DNA of 64,000 bases from Petrolisthes cinctipes (Eukaryota; Arthropoda; Malacostraca; Decapoda; Porcellanidae): positions 1 to 64,000 of the forward strand of contig JAWQEG010000261.1 in assembly GCA_033782935.1 (NCBI GenBank), read 5' to 3'. The notes under the pieces are model-generated. The model did not search any database. It was not told the origin of the DNA and saw only the letters and a program-made list of their open reading frames with translations. Shown one piece after another: positions 1-9,962 of the stretch; position 1 is the first letter of the stretch, and every line of letters starts with the position of its first letter. Made by a program: the position numbers and the translations under genes.

Positions 1-905
1 ATTTACCACACAGATCACGGTTGTATCGCTTCAGTTCAAGTTTGTAGCCATGATTCCAGGTTGTGCCCTCACTGAGTTGGAAAATGTTCCTGTAGTCTAC
101 ACTGTCAAAGCCTCGTAGTATTTTAAACACTTCGATAAGCTGACCACGCAGTCTCCGGGTTTCCAAAGAGAACAGGTCGAGTTCTACCAACCGATCTTTA
201 TAGCTCTTGTGTCTAAGAGAGGGTATAAGTTTGGTTGCCCTGGCTTGCACTCGTTCCAATCTCGCGATATCCTTTCGGTAAGAAGGACTCCAAAACTGGA
301 CTGCATACTCCAGGTGCGGTCGGACAAGGGAATTGTACAGACAAAGTACTATCTCCTTGTTCCGGTATCCAAACTGTCGCTTTACGTACCCTAACATCCT
401 TTGGGCTTTCTTCTCAGCCTCGATACACTGCTTTGAGAACTTGAGGTCGCTGGTGATAGATACACCCAAGTCTTTTTCAGTATCAGTGCTTACGAGAGCA
501 TTGCCCTTAAGGTTATACTCTGTTCGGGGGTTTCTGTGGCCTATATGCATAACTTTGCATTTGTTCACGTTAAATGGCATTTGCCACGTGTCAGACCACT
601 CCCCGATCTTCCTAAGATCTTCTTGTAAGCGGGTAGTATTTCCTTCTTTCGCGACATTCATACCAAGCTTAGTATCATCGGCGAATTTGGAAATCTTGGC
701 AACCATGTCATCATCCACGTCATTAACATAGATGATAAACAGTAGTGGTCCCAGAACAGAACCTTGGGGAACACCGCTAGTAACGGGCACCCACTCTGAA
801 GCCAGTCCATTCACTACCACCCGCTGCCGTCTGTCACTTAGCCAGTTCTCTATCCAGATTGCCACATTTCCGTCTATGCCCAGTGCACGCACTTTCCGAA
901 GGAGG
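1..905 (-). pseudogene. CR1 ORF2, C-terminal half of reverse transcriptase
   Basis: This continues the endonuclease/RT ORF after a frameshift: a run of five C at about 905-909 where four would keep the frame. Translated on the minus strand it gives the RT block GVPQGSVLGPLLF, then the FADDTKLG form of the catalytic YADD box near 670-700, and the thumb and C-terminal segment typical of CR1. No further in-frame stop was noticed before the window edge. The stop codon and the 3' repeat tail lie outside. Confidence 0.85.
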
Positions 906-2693
906 CGCCGGTGGGGGAACCTTATCAAAGGCTTTCTGAAAGTCTAAGTAGACAACATCGACAGCTTTATCCCAATCATGCTCACTGAAAACAAAATGGA
1001 AGAATTCCACCAGATTTGTGAGGCATGACCGGTGCTGCCGGAACCCATGCTGAGAACCCCTCAGTAGCAAATTTGATTCTAAGTGTGCTGTTATTTTGTC
1101 CACCATGATGCTCTCCATGAGTTTACAGACTATCGAGGTTAAACTGATGGGTCTGTAGTTTGACGGTTGGCTAGCATCTCCCTTCTTGAAGATAGGAGTC
1201 ACCTCTGCCTCACGCCAGTCTCTAGGAATGCATCCAGTCTGGATTACCCTGTTGAAGACCATGCACAGGTGCCGTGATACTTCACCATGCACTTCTTTCA
1301 ACACTCTAGGTAAGAACACATCCGGACCGGGGGACTTGTTTGCTTTTAATTCGATTATTTTTCTCTCGATTTCTTCTTGGGTGAAGACCATTGACTCCAA
1401 CTTCTCACTGAAGGAGTCCAAAGGTTCGGGAATGGGACCACTCTCCTCAGAGAACACTGACGAGAAGTACTCATTTAAGAGGTTAGCATTTTCTGCATCA
1501 GAGTGCATCAATGCTCCATCCTCATTCACCAAGGGACCGATCCTGCGTCGGATTGGTTTACGGCCATTCACATAACTGAAAAACTCCTTGGGGTTCTCTT
1601 TGCAGAGTCTAGCCACACGGACCTCCTCAGCACGCTTAGCAGCCCTTATTTTGGACTTCACGTTTCGATTCAGTCTTCTATGACCGTCAAAGTCCCCAGA
1701 TGCCTTCGCTCGACAATACGCAGTTCTCCTCTCCCTTAGTAGGTTACGGATTTCCCGATTAAACCACTTCGGTTGAATGAACTTCTGACCTGTTCCCTTC
1801 AGAGGAATAAAGCGCGACTGAAGTTCCATGAAGGAAGACAAGAATGACCTCCACAGATCATCAGCATTCTCTCCCTCCTCTAGTTCCATTTCAGCAACGC
1901 CTTCACGAAGACCTGCAAAGTTCGCTCTCCCCATGTCTAATTTTCTATGCACCGGGGTCACGGTCTCCATATTAGGGACCTTAACTGAAAATCTTATAAG
2001 TTTGTGGTCGCTTCCACCTATTTCTTTGTTTACAGAGAGGTCTTGAATGATGTCATCCTCGGAGGTGAGGACCAAGTCGAGTATGTTAGCACCTCTTGTT
2101 GGCTCCCTTACCCATTGAGTGAGGAATTCATCATTTACAAACTCCAAGAGTGGTGTGTTCTCGGCAGAGGGCTCTCTGGTTTCCCAGTCAACATGTGTGT
2201 TGAAGTCCCCCATAAGGATGCACACCCTGCCGTCCACTAGTTCACCCAGCAACTGGTATAGGTCCCTGTCCATCTCATTGAGTTGTCCAGGGGGTCTATA
2301 AAGCAGCAGGGTTCTGTATTTTGCAGTGCCTATTTCTAGGTCAACTCCAAGGAGCTCGTGGTTCGATGTGATGTTGCAGGTCATCGATTTGATAGAGTTC
2401 CTTACATACAACAGCACACCACCACCCCCTCTGTCCTCTCTATCTTTGTGGAAGAGTTGGTAGCCTGGAATCACGAATTCCCCTTCAAGATCTCTGTTTG
2501 AGGTTCTCAACCATGACTCCGTTATGGCCACCATCTCGGGTTCCTCTGTCGCAACGAGGGCCCGCAGTTCCAAAAACTTGTTTCGGATGGACCTGGCGTT
2601 GAACAATAGAACCTTCAGGGAACCCCCAACTGCAGGGCTCCCTATACTCTTCCGTTTCCCGGTTTGGTCATTGTCTTGGTAGTGCTGGGGATA
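834..2693 (-). CDS. CR1 ORF2: endonuclease plus N-terminal reverse transcriptase
   Basis: The open frame begins near 2693 (TAA just upstream) and passes through a leucine codon at 2606, so 2606 is not a true ATG start. The endonuclease starts LLFNARSIRNK, has ITESWL with the catalytic Glu, the GDFN box near 2220, and GGSDHKL, all expected of APE-type nucleases. After a basic linker the RT begins around 1330 (NKSPGPD) with NYRPISLTSIVCK and HGFRQHRSC, and ends at FQKAFDKVP, where a one-base C insertion throws the frame. The last 30 or so residues of the open frame are therefore out-of-frame translation. The enzyme would nick target DNA and prime reverse transcription in the nucleus. Confidence 0.88.
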   Translation of the reverse strand, partial: YPQHYQDNDQTGKRKSIGSPAVGGSLKVLLFNARSIRNKFLELRALVATEEPEMVAITESWLRTSNRDLEGEFVIPGYQLFHKDREDRGGGGVLLYVRNSIKSMTCNITSNHELLGVDLEIGTAKYRTLLLYRPPGQLNEMDRDLYQLLGELVDGRVCILMGDFNTHVDWETREPSAENTPLLEFVNDEFLTQWVREPTRGANILDLVLTSEDDIIQDLSVNKEIGGSDHKLIRFSVKVPNMETVTPVHRKLDMGRANFAGLREGVAEMELEEGENADDLWRSFLSSFMELQSRFIPLKGTGQKFIQPKWFNREIRNLLRERRTAYCRAKASGDFDGHRRLNRNVKSKIRAAKRAEEVRVARLCKENPKEFFSYVNGRKPIRRRIGPLVNEDGALMHSDAENANLLNEYFSSVFSEESGPIPEPLDSFSEKLESMVFTQEEIERKIIELKANKSPGPDVFLPRVLKEVHGEVSRHLCMVFNRVIQTGCIPRDWREAEVTPIFKKGDASQPSNYRPISLTSIVCKLMESIMVDKITAHLESNLLLRGSQHGFRQHRSCLTNLVEFFHFVFSEHDWDKAVDVVYLDFQKAFDKVPPPAPPSESACTGHRRKCGNLDRELAK

Positions 2694-2730
2694 TCCTTCT
2701 TCAGGATCTTAGCGAATGTCTTCTCTGGGG

Positions 2731-3297
2731 TCACTCTAGCATAGCGACGAGGGCTCTCCTCCACGCTCGGTCGATGCTCCTGAGACATCGTTGGACGGCG
2801 TTTTCCATTAATTTGGAAAGCACTTCTTTCCCCTTTGATGAGAGATGTGTGCCATCCTTCTGGTAGAGGTCGTCTCTACCAAAGAGTGAGGTGTAGGGGT
2901 CCACAAAGAACACCCCCTCGGCAGTACACAAATCAGCCAGGCGCTGATTTACTGCAATGTTCTTTGACAGAGCAGTCCCTAAAGGGCCTCTCCTTGGGAG
3001 CATGCCAACAACTACCCTTCTGCGGGTTTTTAACCCACAGTCATCTACTGCACCGAGCACATCCGAGAGGACTCCTTCGGTCATGCCTACTCTACCATTT
3101 CTCAGGTAGATGTCATTACCACTCACCATGAGTGCAATGACAGCAGATCTGGACGTTTGGATCCTCTCAGCTTCCTTTCGGAGGTCAGCATTGCCACAAC
3201 CTGGCAAACAATTCACCTTCACAGAAGTGTGAAGGCGATCTGCCATTAGGGGTTGCAGCCCTCGTGCCTGGGAATCACCTACAATGTGTATATCCAC
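2731..3297 (-). CDS. CR1 ORF1, SGNH/GDSL esterase domain
   Basis: The frame encodes IHIVGDSQARGLQPL, which holds the GDS block I Ser motif. It then has LPGCGNADL (block II Gly), VSGNDIY (block III Asn), and DGTHLSSKG with the C-terminal Asp-x-x-His dyad. That is a complete SGNH hydrolase fold of about 185 residues, the domain found in ORF1 of CR1 elements. The apparent first residue is a GTG valine, so the domain belongs to a longer ORF1 that began upstream and was cut by a frameshift near 3470. It ends at TGA 2731-2733, just before ORF2. Confidence 0.85.
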   Translation of the reverse strand: MDIHIVGDSQARGLQPLMADRLHTSVKVNCLPGCGNADLRKEAERIQTSRSAVIALMVSGNDIYLRNGRVGMTEGVLSDVLGAVDDCGLKTRRRVVVGMLPRRGPLGTALSKNIAVNQRLADLCTAEGVFFVDPYTSLFGRDDLYQKDGTHLSSKGKEVLSKLMENAVQRCLRSIDRAWRRALVAMLE

Positions 3298-3452
3298 AGG
3301 CCTCTTCTTTGTAGGAGCAAGAGATGCCTTGTGAGGAACCCGAGAGTGTTTTGAATTCCTGCCGGGCTCGTCACTTCCTCCAGGTTGCTTCTTCTTCGTC
3401 TTCTTTTCCTTCTTCTTTTTCTTTTCCTTCTTATTTGATTCCTCACTTTCCT

Positions 3453-3905
3453 CTAATCCCTCCTCAACTTCTTCTTGGGTTTTTCTCCCTTCTCCATATT
3501 CCCCTCCTCTTTTCCATCACACTTTTCTGCAGTATCTTTTCCTTCTGCAGTCTCTTTTCCCTCTTCATTGTTGTTGTTCTTCTTGTTGTTGTTCTTCTTC
3601 TTGTTCTTCTTCTTCTTGGTCTTTACCGCCGTGGTGGAGCTCTCCGGTGAAGAAGCTCCTTGGACTGCCTTGTCTCTCACATGGCAGTCACACCTCTGTG
3701 AGTCCATTCGGAAAACTTCCTCCTTTAGGGAGTTGTTCTCCTTCGTGAGCAGTGAGATGTGCTTCATCAACCTCTCCTCGAGTTTGCAAAAGTCGCAGAC
3801 ACTCGAGGAGTCTAGGTCGCTCGCACTCCTCCCGCTGAAGTCCTCACACCAGCGGTACACCTTGCATGTAGTACATGTAAATTTTCTTGCTGATGGACCA
3901 GTCAT
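3453..3905 (-). CDS. CR1 ORF1 N-terminal part: Cys-rich finger and Lys-rich linker
   Basis: The 150-residue frame starts MTGPSARKFTCTTCK and has Cys pairs (CTTC, then CDFC), resembling the PHD-like finger of CR1 ORF1. A predicted coiled-coil stretch (residues about 45-65) follows, then a very Lys/Asn-rich tail encoded by AAG/AAC runs. The real reading frame switches near 3460-3480 into one that continues without a stop (EEVEEGLEES, then Lys-rich) into the esterase. One indel in the low-complexity lysine tract therefore divides ORF1. Confidence 0.75.
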   Translation of the reverse strand: MTGPSARKFTCTTCKVYRWCEDFSGRSASDLDSSSVCDFCKLEERLMKHISLLTKENNSLKEEVFRMDSQRCDCHVRDKAVQGASSPESSTTAVKTKKKKNKKKNNNKKNNNNEEGKETAEGKDTAEKCDGKEEGNMEKGEKPKKKLRRD

Positions 3906-4752
3906 CTCGCTCTAATTCAATTTAAGACCAATAATACAAAAGAAAGGGTAATGTGATTTGGTCTCGCATAAGTCTCATCCGCCTACTTCCAGAAGGTTTT
4001 CGGTCGTTCGGCCAACAGAAACCTTATGAGCCAAGCACACTAACCCTAAGGTCTCCCCTGGGCCGGACGGCCCCAATCGTGCCGCAGCTCCCAACTGAGC
4101 AGCACAAGAGTCCTAAGTAAATGGGACTCTGATTTTTCGACAGGGGTGCTTGAAGTGTAACCGTCGTCCTACTAATCCCTACTAATCCTCCATCCGCGGC
4201 CAAACTTAAAACAAATAGTAAAACTAAATGTCGACGACTTAATCCGAGATCTTTTACTGGCCTGGCAGCCAGCGAGACACAAAAGCTCTCTCACCAAAGA
4301 GCAGTCGAGCCTTTAGGCACCTAAGAACGGTCACAGGGAGCTGGTCAGGCTTATTAATCTAAGAGAACACCTACGGGGGTCCTGAGGCATCTCCATTACT
4401 GAGATCCCTTCAATCTCAGCCCTTTCGAAACCTGTGAGCATTAAAAGGCGTTGTTTTAGGAGGTTTCAAAGCCTCCCTTCTCACACGGCATAAGGTAGCT
4501 GGTGAGGTCCTTAACAATAAAAACTTATATCGAAAGTGATGAAGATTTTTTTTTTTTTTTTTTTTTGTTAGGACAGTTGAAGAGCAGTTGTGAAACTTAA
4601 TATTAACATGAAGATTTGACAACTCTTAGTCAGGATCCTAATAACGCTACCTTTCTGGCATGGGTAACCCAACTGGACTAAATGTCCCCCAGCATAGCTA
4701 GCGAAATTCAAACAGATCACACAAGCTCTCTCACCGACGGCAAGGTGGTTGT

Positions 4753-4753
<1 letters not shown>
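3906..4753. other. Probable CR1 5' leader and flank, no gene
   Basis: No coding potential beyond short shadow frames was found. The first several hundred bases are probably the 5' untranslated region of the adjacent CR1 copy. An internal run of about 20 T lies at 4547-4566. No 5' terminus, duplication or promoter could be fixed. Confidence 0.4.

Positions 4754-4806
<53 letters not shown>
4754..4806. repeat. (GA)n microsatellite
   Basis: About 26 uninterrupted GA units. Confidence 0.97.
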
Positions 4807-4809
<3 letters not shown>

Positions 4810-5029
4810 AAAATAATTATACAGTAAACCTTCACTAAGTGAGACCGTCATAAGTTGGATATGGGATAACTTGGACCCCATCAGTGTCTCAAACACTTAT
4901 CTACAACTCGGATGTATATCTGAATAATGCGAGGATGTTCAGAGTGCATTGTCACAAAGGTCTCAGAAGTAACACAAGTTAATTTTCTACAAAACTCGAA
5001 TTAGCATCTCTATTCCATACATTTATACC

Positions 5030-5207
5030 CAATGACGACTGACTATAAAAAAAAGACAAACATCACATCCCTAGAGGTAACAGAAGAAAACACAACCCCA
5101 ACTTTACAACAGAAATTCAAGACTTCATCAGACAACGAGACACACTTAAACACACATCCCTAACTCCTCTTACACAACACACAGTACACCAAATACAAGC
5201 ATTAAAT
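5030..5207 (+). pseudogene. Non-LTR ORF2 linker fragment (left piece), interrupted by the DIRS element
   Basis: The plus-strand frame from about 5093 reads NPNFTTEIQDFIRQRDTLKH and continues open to 5207. This looks like the segment between endonuclease and RT in I/R1/Jockey-type ORF2 proteins. The frame stops dead at the DIRS end and resumes in a compatible frame at 12660. The upstream half (4990-5090) is degenerate. Confidence 0.55.
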
Positions 5208-5466
5208 TAGTGCATTTGCAGCGGCTTCTAGCCGCTTAAATTGTATTTATTGGTTGTGAAACCAGCACAGCTGGATTGCTATAGAATAGGCCCCTTCACA
5301 AGCCCAGGCCCCGTATAGGCATAATCTGGGTTGGAAGGGTCAATTCCGTGACGTTCATCAGAAGTAAATAAAATTCAAATCTGGCGCTGTACTGATAGTG
5401 GAGCCACCTGGTGGTGGCGCGGTGAGGTATTAAGCCCCTCCTCCGCTGAATACTGCTCGCTCACTC
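5208..5466 (-). repeat. DIRS right (3') inverted terminal repeat with extension
   Basis: Positions 5256-5466 match the reverse complement of 12440-12650 over about 211 bp with only a few differences. The outermost 48 bases (5208-5255) have no counterpart at the other end. They include a small palindrome (GCGGCTTCTAGCCGC). An end longer on the right than on the left is the DIRS-1 arrangement. Confidence 0.93.
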
Positions 5467-5519
5467 CAATGAGAAAGAAGTGAGTGCCTGCCGCATCGGG
5501 AGGTGGGTGGGACAGTAAA

Positions 5520-5628
5520 AGCTGTGCTGGTTTCACAACCAATAAATACAATTTAAGCGGCTAGAAGCCGCGACAAATGCACTATTATTGGTATAGTGAA
5601 ACCAGCACAGCTGGATTGCTATGCATGC
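5520..5628 (-). repeat. DIRS internal complementary region (ICR)
   Basis: 5520-5585 is the inverted copy of the extreme right end (5208-5272). Directly adjoining it, 5586-5628 matches the extreme left end (TTGGTATAGTGAAACCAGC and onward). The two termini are thus represented head to tail, as required for a template that completes element ends through a circular intermediate in DIRS replication. Confidence 0.88.
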
Positions 5629-6201
5629 GATGCGGTAGGTGGGAGGTGAGGTGGAGGCAATCACGTGCTAGTTAAGAGTGGTTGAGAGCGGAGGGCAGGA
5701 AAGGTAACCGAGCCCGGTGAGGCAGAAGCTAACGCCCCTCCCGACACTGGCTAGGTGAGTAGCCGTGGTGGGGCAGAAGTAGCTTATACCATATAACTGT
5801 AGACCATTCTGTTATAGACCAGAATTGTTACACATAAAGTCTTTATAGGCAGACTCGAGGGTTCGGGTCTAGGAGAGGAGGGGGGAGGTGCCCATGGCAA
5901 ACCCCCCCCCCCCCCTTCCCCCCCCCCCCCTTTATTCAAGTCTTCTGAGTTAGGGCTATGGCCCTCGCTCAGGTAATGTGATCCCGAGGGGATGAAGGAG
6001 GACACTAGGATCCAGATATCCTGTGTAATAATATCTCCTGTCACTCATCATAGTAAAGTAATTGTTTGGAAAATGAATACACAAGAATTCCGTAACAATG
6101 TAATTTATTTTTGTCTCCCTCACCATATGTACACGTAAAGAATGGGGATGAGCATGAAGTTGTACAAGATGTGGATGAGGTATGGGATGATGTGACGGGA
6201 C
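5629..6201 (-). other. DIRS 3' untranslated region with poly-C tract
   Basis: No gene is visible between the recombinase stop and the ICR. It contains two C runs at about 5901-5930, prone to length variation. No methyltransferase ORF of the kind some DIRS elements carry is present. Confidence 0.6.
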
Positions 6202-7275
6202 TTAAATCACCCGACCTTTTCTCTTCGGGCGGCCCCTCCCCCCCATGTGTCTCCCGCGGGGACCCTGGGGAATAGAAGGTGGAGTACCCATAGCCACACA
6301 GGGGGTAGGGGAGAGCGAGTGGAACAGGTACCTCGTCCTGAAGGAGGAAGTGGACGCCCAGCCCCCCAAATCCCTGACCCTCTCCACCGAGTGAGTCCTG
6401 AGGAAGGCGAGGGAGGCGGCCACGCCCCTAACGCTGTGAGCCCTCGGGGCGTGTCCGGGATCCCCGTTCTCTATCACTCGGCAGAGAAGGCGAGCGATTG
6501 ACCTAGGGAAGAGAGGGTTACCGGACCTAGAGTTGTAGAAGAGGTGGCCCGGAGAAGCCCCTCTCGTCGCCTCCACGTATGCTACAAAGGCGGGCAGAGG
6601 GGGTGGAAATTTCCATCCCTCAGGAACGAGGGTACTGCGAGAGGGCCAATTCTGTCGTCAGCCTGCTCGTTCTTAGCTAGAAAAGCAGGAGAGGGGGAAA
6701 TGGTTAAGGAAGTAAGGTTAGGGGTTACTGAAGAAAAGGCTGTGTGACGGGTCAGGGCTGCCAACTGAGAAGCCCTGTAACCTGTAGCTAAGGCGAGCAG
6801 GAAGAGAGCTTTCTGGAGGAGGTGACAAACCTCCAGAGGGACCCCCTCGAAGGTCAGGTAGGAAAGGACGCGATGAAGGGACCAGGAGGGTGTCTGGGCC
6901 CGGTGAGGTGCGGTCCCCGCCCGAATCCCCATCCTCAGGAGAGAGAGAGGCCTCTCCGAAACCTTAATGTTAAAACCCAGGAGGAGGGGATCAGACAGGG
7001 CTGCGTGATGCGCAAGCACCGTCGCCGGGGCCCTGTTGGTGGAATCGGCGAGCCACGTGAGGAATTCCAGGACTGTGTCCTCCGAGATGACCCTGGAGGG
7101 GTGTCTTCGCAAGAAGTCCTGGAATCTTTTCCAGCACGATTCGTATTGTCGCACCGACGACTGATGATGAGCCCTCAACATCTTGTCCACTGTCTCCTTA
7201 GTGAACCTTTTGCTGAGGACTCCCCGTAGAAACTCCAAGCGTGTAGTTTCAGTGACGCTTGGAGTGGTGCAGACA
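6202..7275 (-). pseudogene. DIRS tyrosine recombinase (YR), one frameshift
   Basis: The N-terminal part (about 7275 to 6585) includes the SAM-like arm-binding region VRQYESCWKRFQDFL and the first catalytic Arg in LALATGYRASQLAALTR. It then stops at 6582 because of a one-base change in a C run near 6605. The catalytic remainder (6576-6202) carries HSVRG (HxxR), GGWAS and the nucleophile Tyr in FRTRYLF. All four YR signatures are therefore present but in two frames. The ORF overlaps the RNase H frame at its 5' end, the usual DIRS arrangement. It would integrate circular DNA without duplicating the target. Confidence 0.88.
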
Positions 7276-9085
7276 GGGTGCTGGAGAGGCACGCCGATCC
7301 CAACTGAAGGGGATGAGGGCACCACCGGGACAACTCTCCGAACCACGGCTGTGCTGGCCAGAGGGGGGCTATGAGGAGAACCCTCCCCCTGAACGTGCGC
7401 AGCTTGAGGATCGCCTTCAGGAGGACTGAAGTGGCTGGGGGTGGGAAGAGGTAGAGATGACCCCACCTGTTCCAGTCCTCCGTGAAGGTGTCCGGGCCTC
7501 CCGCCTCTGTTCTGGATGAGAATGTCAGGAACAGAGGGAGTAGGGCCGTGGATGGGGAGGCGAATAGGTCCACCTCCGGTGTCCCGTAGCGAAGGCAGAG
7601 AGACTTGAACACAAGGGGACGCAGTTGCCACTCGACTGACGTCCCCCTGAACCTGGATAGGGCGTCCGCCCAATCGTTCTCCCGCCCTGGCACGTAGCGG
7701 GCCGAGAGGTGAATGTCCCTCTTGGCCGCTATTGCGAAAATCTGTTCTGACAGGGACAGGAGAATTTCCGACCATGCGGTGCCCTGTTTCTGTAGGCACT
7801 ACACGGCCGCAACGTTGTCCATATCGAAGCGGACGCCTATCCTGGCAAACTGAGGGTGTCTGTTGAGCCATTCCTTCGCTACCATCAACTCCCGGGCGTT
7901 GATGTGCAGTAGCCTTTCCCCTTCCTTCCATCCCCCGCACCGTTGATGTCCCAGGCAAGACTGGTATCCCCAGCCTACGTCCGATGCGTCTGTCGCCACC
8001 GTGATCCCCGGGGGACGGAACACCCAGGGGACCCGCTGACGCAGGGCACCGGGACGTAGCCAGGGGCGAAGGAGGCGGTGGAGAGAGGGGGACACTTGCC
8101 TGGGAAGGTCCCTGTGTGCGGGGGACAGGTGGAGGTTTACCTCCCTCGTCAGCCTCCTGTGTTTCAGTCGTCCCAGGGGCATTGCAGGGGCCGCGAAATT
8201 TAGGGACCCGAGCAATGATTCCCACTGGCGGCGAGAGAAAGTACGGGAAAAATGCGCCTGGCGGACGTGGCGGAGGGTCCGGCGGGCGTTGTCTGGAGCG
8301 AGAGAGAGGGTGGCCGAAAGAGAGTCCCACTCTATTCCTAGCCAACACAGCTTGCGAGTGGGGGTGAGAGAGGACTTGGGGATGTTCAAAAGGAACCCCA
8401 TCTCCTCTAGCACTCCCCTCGCTACCCTGACGTTGTTTGCTACCTGCTCCTTGGAAGGGGCGTGAAGCAACCAATCGTCCAGGTACATGAGGGTGGGAAC
8501 GCCCGCCTCTGCCAGACGGGATGCCACCACCCTCACGAGCTTTGTGAAGACTCGCGGAGCTAGAGAAAGACCGAAAGGGGGCCTGGTAAACTGGAACGTC
8601 TCGGTCCCCACCTGGAAGGCCAGAAAACGGCGAAACCTGGGGTGGATCGGGACGTGCCAGTACGCATCCTTGAGATCCAGGGATGCTAACCAGTCTCCCT
8701 TCCTCAGAACTGTGTGGACCTGAGCAACCGAAACCATCCTGAAATGTAATGTTTTCACGAATTTGTTTAGCTTGCTCAGGTCCATCACCAATCTCGTTTT
8801 TCCCTGGTCCTTTTTGGGGACCGTGAATAAACGAGAAAGAAAGACCCTTCCCGTCGCCCGCTCCACTACCCCTTTTTCCCGCATTTCTAACACATGCGGG
8901 ACGACCGAAAGTGACACTTTGGTTGAGGCAGGAGGTAGACATAGTGGCTGTAACGGGAAGAGACAGGTGTCAGTGAGAGTACCGTTAATCCTAATCCCCC
9001 GGGGCCCGAGGGACCCGGGGGTGGTTGGAGGGTAAATGACGGGAGAGGCAGAGATTTTGACCGCAAGGGAAAATCTGATTTTGAC
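7175..9085 (-). CDS. DIRS reverse transcriptase/RNase H polyprotein, one in-frame TAG
   Basis: RT domain: SRLFTVPKKD, RLVMDLSKLN, then motif A LDLKDAYWHVPIHP, PFGLSLAPRVF, and the catalytic YLDDWLL at about 8474-8485. RNase H follows with ATDASDVGWG, INARELMV and FDMDN. A TAG at 7799-7801 interrupts the same frame two residues after DNVAA; translation of that frame continues with the conserved VPGRENDWADALSR and VDLFAS to the stop at 7175. Apart from the TAG, no RT or RNase H motif is missing. The frame is open upstream to 9085 and appears to be joined by splicing to a short exon at about 9260-9156. Confidence 0.9.
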
Positions 9086-9155
9086 CTAGCGGTAAACCAA
9101 GGACGGGATTAGGCATAATTCATATGTCAGAATAGGAAAGATGACAGTTACTCAC
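9086..9155 (-). other. Putative spliceosomal intron 4 of the DIRS element
   Basis: Donor CCG|GTGAGT at 9155; acceptor CCGCTAG at 9086. Splicing joins WITVP in frame to VKIRFSL and on to the RT. Unspliced, the frame hits stops. A second, more pyrimidine-rich acceptor (CCCGTTACAG, end 8948) also keeps the frame, so the 3' site is uncertain. Confidence 0.65.
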
Positions 9156-9264
9156 CGGAACAGTAATCCAGGGCCATGACAGGCCCTGGCGAACTATCCT
9201 TGCTGCCCAGCCGTGGGCGGGCCAGGCTGCTGACCACCCTGTGAGGCAGCCCAGAGTGGGACCC

Positions 9265-9484
9265 TCAAGTGGAGCGGTCCTTCTGGGAGGGGTGGTTGAA
9301 GGAGGACTTGGGCTTGGAGTAGGACTTGGAGCCCTGTCCCCTTCCCCGAAACGGCTGCTGGCCCCTCTGGGAGGGCCTGTTGTGTGCTCTCGGGGGAGTG
9401 GGATAGGAGGGCCTCTGTAGCCTGGAGGGCTGGGAGGGCCTCCGGGGCTGGTAGGCTGGTCTGGCTGGCTGTGGGGCACGTGGC
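9265..9484 (-). CDS. DIRS gag exon 4
   Basis: Encodes the Pro/Arg/Gln-rich, nucleic-acid-binding-like C terminus (RGQQPFRGRGQGSKSYSKP) and ends KDRST at the TGA 9265-9267. The acceptor is GTCCGTAG at 9485. The RT-frame sequence LEGPTLGCLTGW overlaps the last bases and runs on to intron 4, so RT begins in the next frame across the gag stop. Confidence 0.75.
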
Positions 9485-9584
9485 CTACGGACAAACAGAA
9501 TGATTAGGAACCAAAGTAGACCCGAAAATCCTTTCATTTCACCCCCGTGACAACTCGGGTAAGACGAACACGAGAGGTACTTAC
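9485..9584 (-). other. Putative spliceosomal intron 3 of the DIRS element
   Basis: A 100-bp intron with consensus donor GTAAGT and acceptor TTTGTCCGTAG. Splicing completes an AAG codon (AA|G). Confidence 0.8.
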
Positions 9585-9845
9585 TTGGAGGTGGAGGGTT
9601 TTGGTAAATTGATTACCGCTGGGAGGGAGGTGAAGATTGTGTCTGTCGCTGGTTGGTCAAAGAGGGCAGGGGACAAGGGCGCAGCTCGCACCACTCCCCT
9701 CTGTGCCATCTCCGGCGCAGAATTAGCCGCCGCCTGGCGGGCTGCCAGTCTCGCCTCGGCGAACGCCTTCGCCTCCTCCCGCATGAAGTGGGTCGCCATC
9801 ACCGCCACGCCCTCCATCATGGTGGCCATGGAAGAGAGGGTGTCA
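9585..9845 (-). CDS. DIRS gag exon 3
   Basis: Encodes DTLSSMATMMEGVAVMATHF and then an Ala-rich helix, and ends STSK. Both boundaries are consensus splice sites. Phase 2 in and phase 2 out agree with the neighbouring exons. Confidence 0.78.
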
Positions 9846-9962
9846 CTGTAAGGGGTAAACAAGGAAAAAACCGAGCGAACCCGGGGATAAGTACCCGGCA
9901 GTAACAGAGAGACCCTCTACCCAGTATCCCTAATAAACATGACACACGAGTAAGGTACTCAC
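9846..9962 (-). other. Putative spliceosomal intron 2 of the DIRS element
   Basis: A 117-bp intron: donor GC|GTGAGT, acceptor TTTACCCCTTACAG. Unspliced, the frame terminates at the TGA inside the donor. Confidence 0.8.

Larger units (their letters stand above)
1..3905 (-). mobile_element. CR1-clade non-LTR retrotransposon, 3' end beyond the window
   Basis: Read on the minus strand, the order is zinc-finger and Lys-rich ORF1, SGNH esterase, apurinic-type endonuclease, then reverse transcriptase, which runs off base 1. An esterase-bearing ORF1 together with this EN-RT is characteristic of the CR1 group. The copy has at least two coding frameshifts (about 3470 in ORF1 and about 905 in the RT), so it is inactive, yet it is otherwise well preserved over 3.9 kb. 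The 5' untranslated part probably extends above 3905, but no 5' boundary or target duplication could be placed. Confidence 0.88.

Noticed and set aside
7300..8942. N-terminal 550 codons of the long frame ending at 6582
   Set aside because: This is the overlapping frame of the RT/RNase H gene, giving Pro/Arg-rich nonsense; only the part after about 7275 is recombinase.
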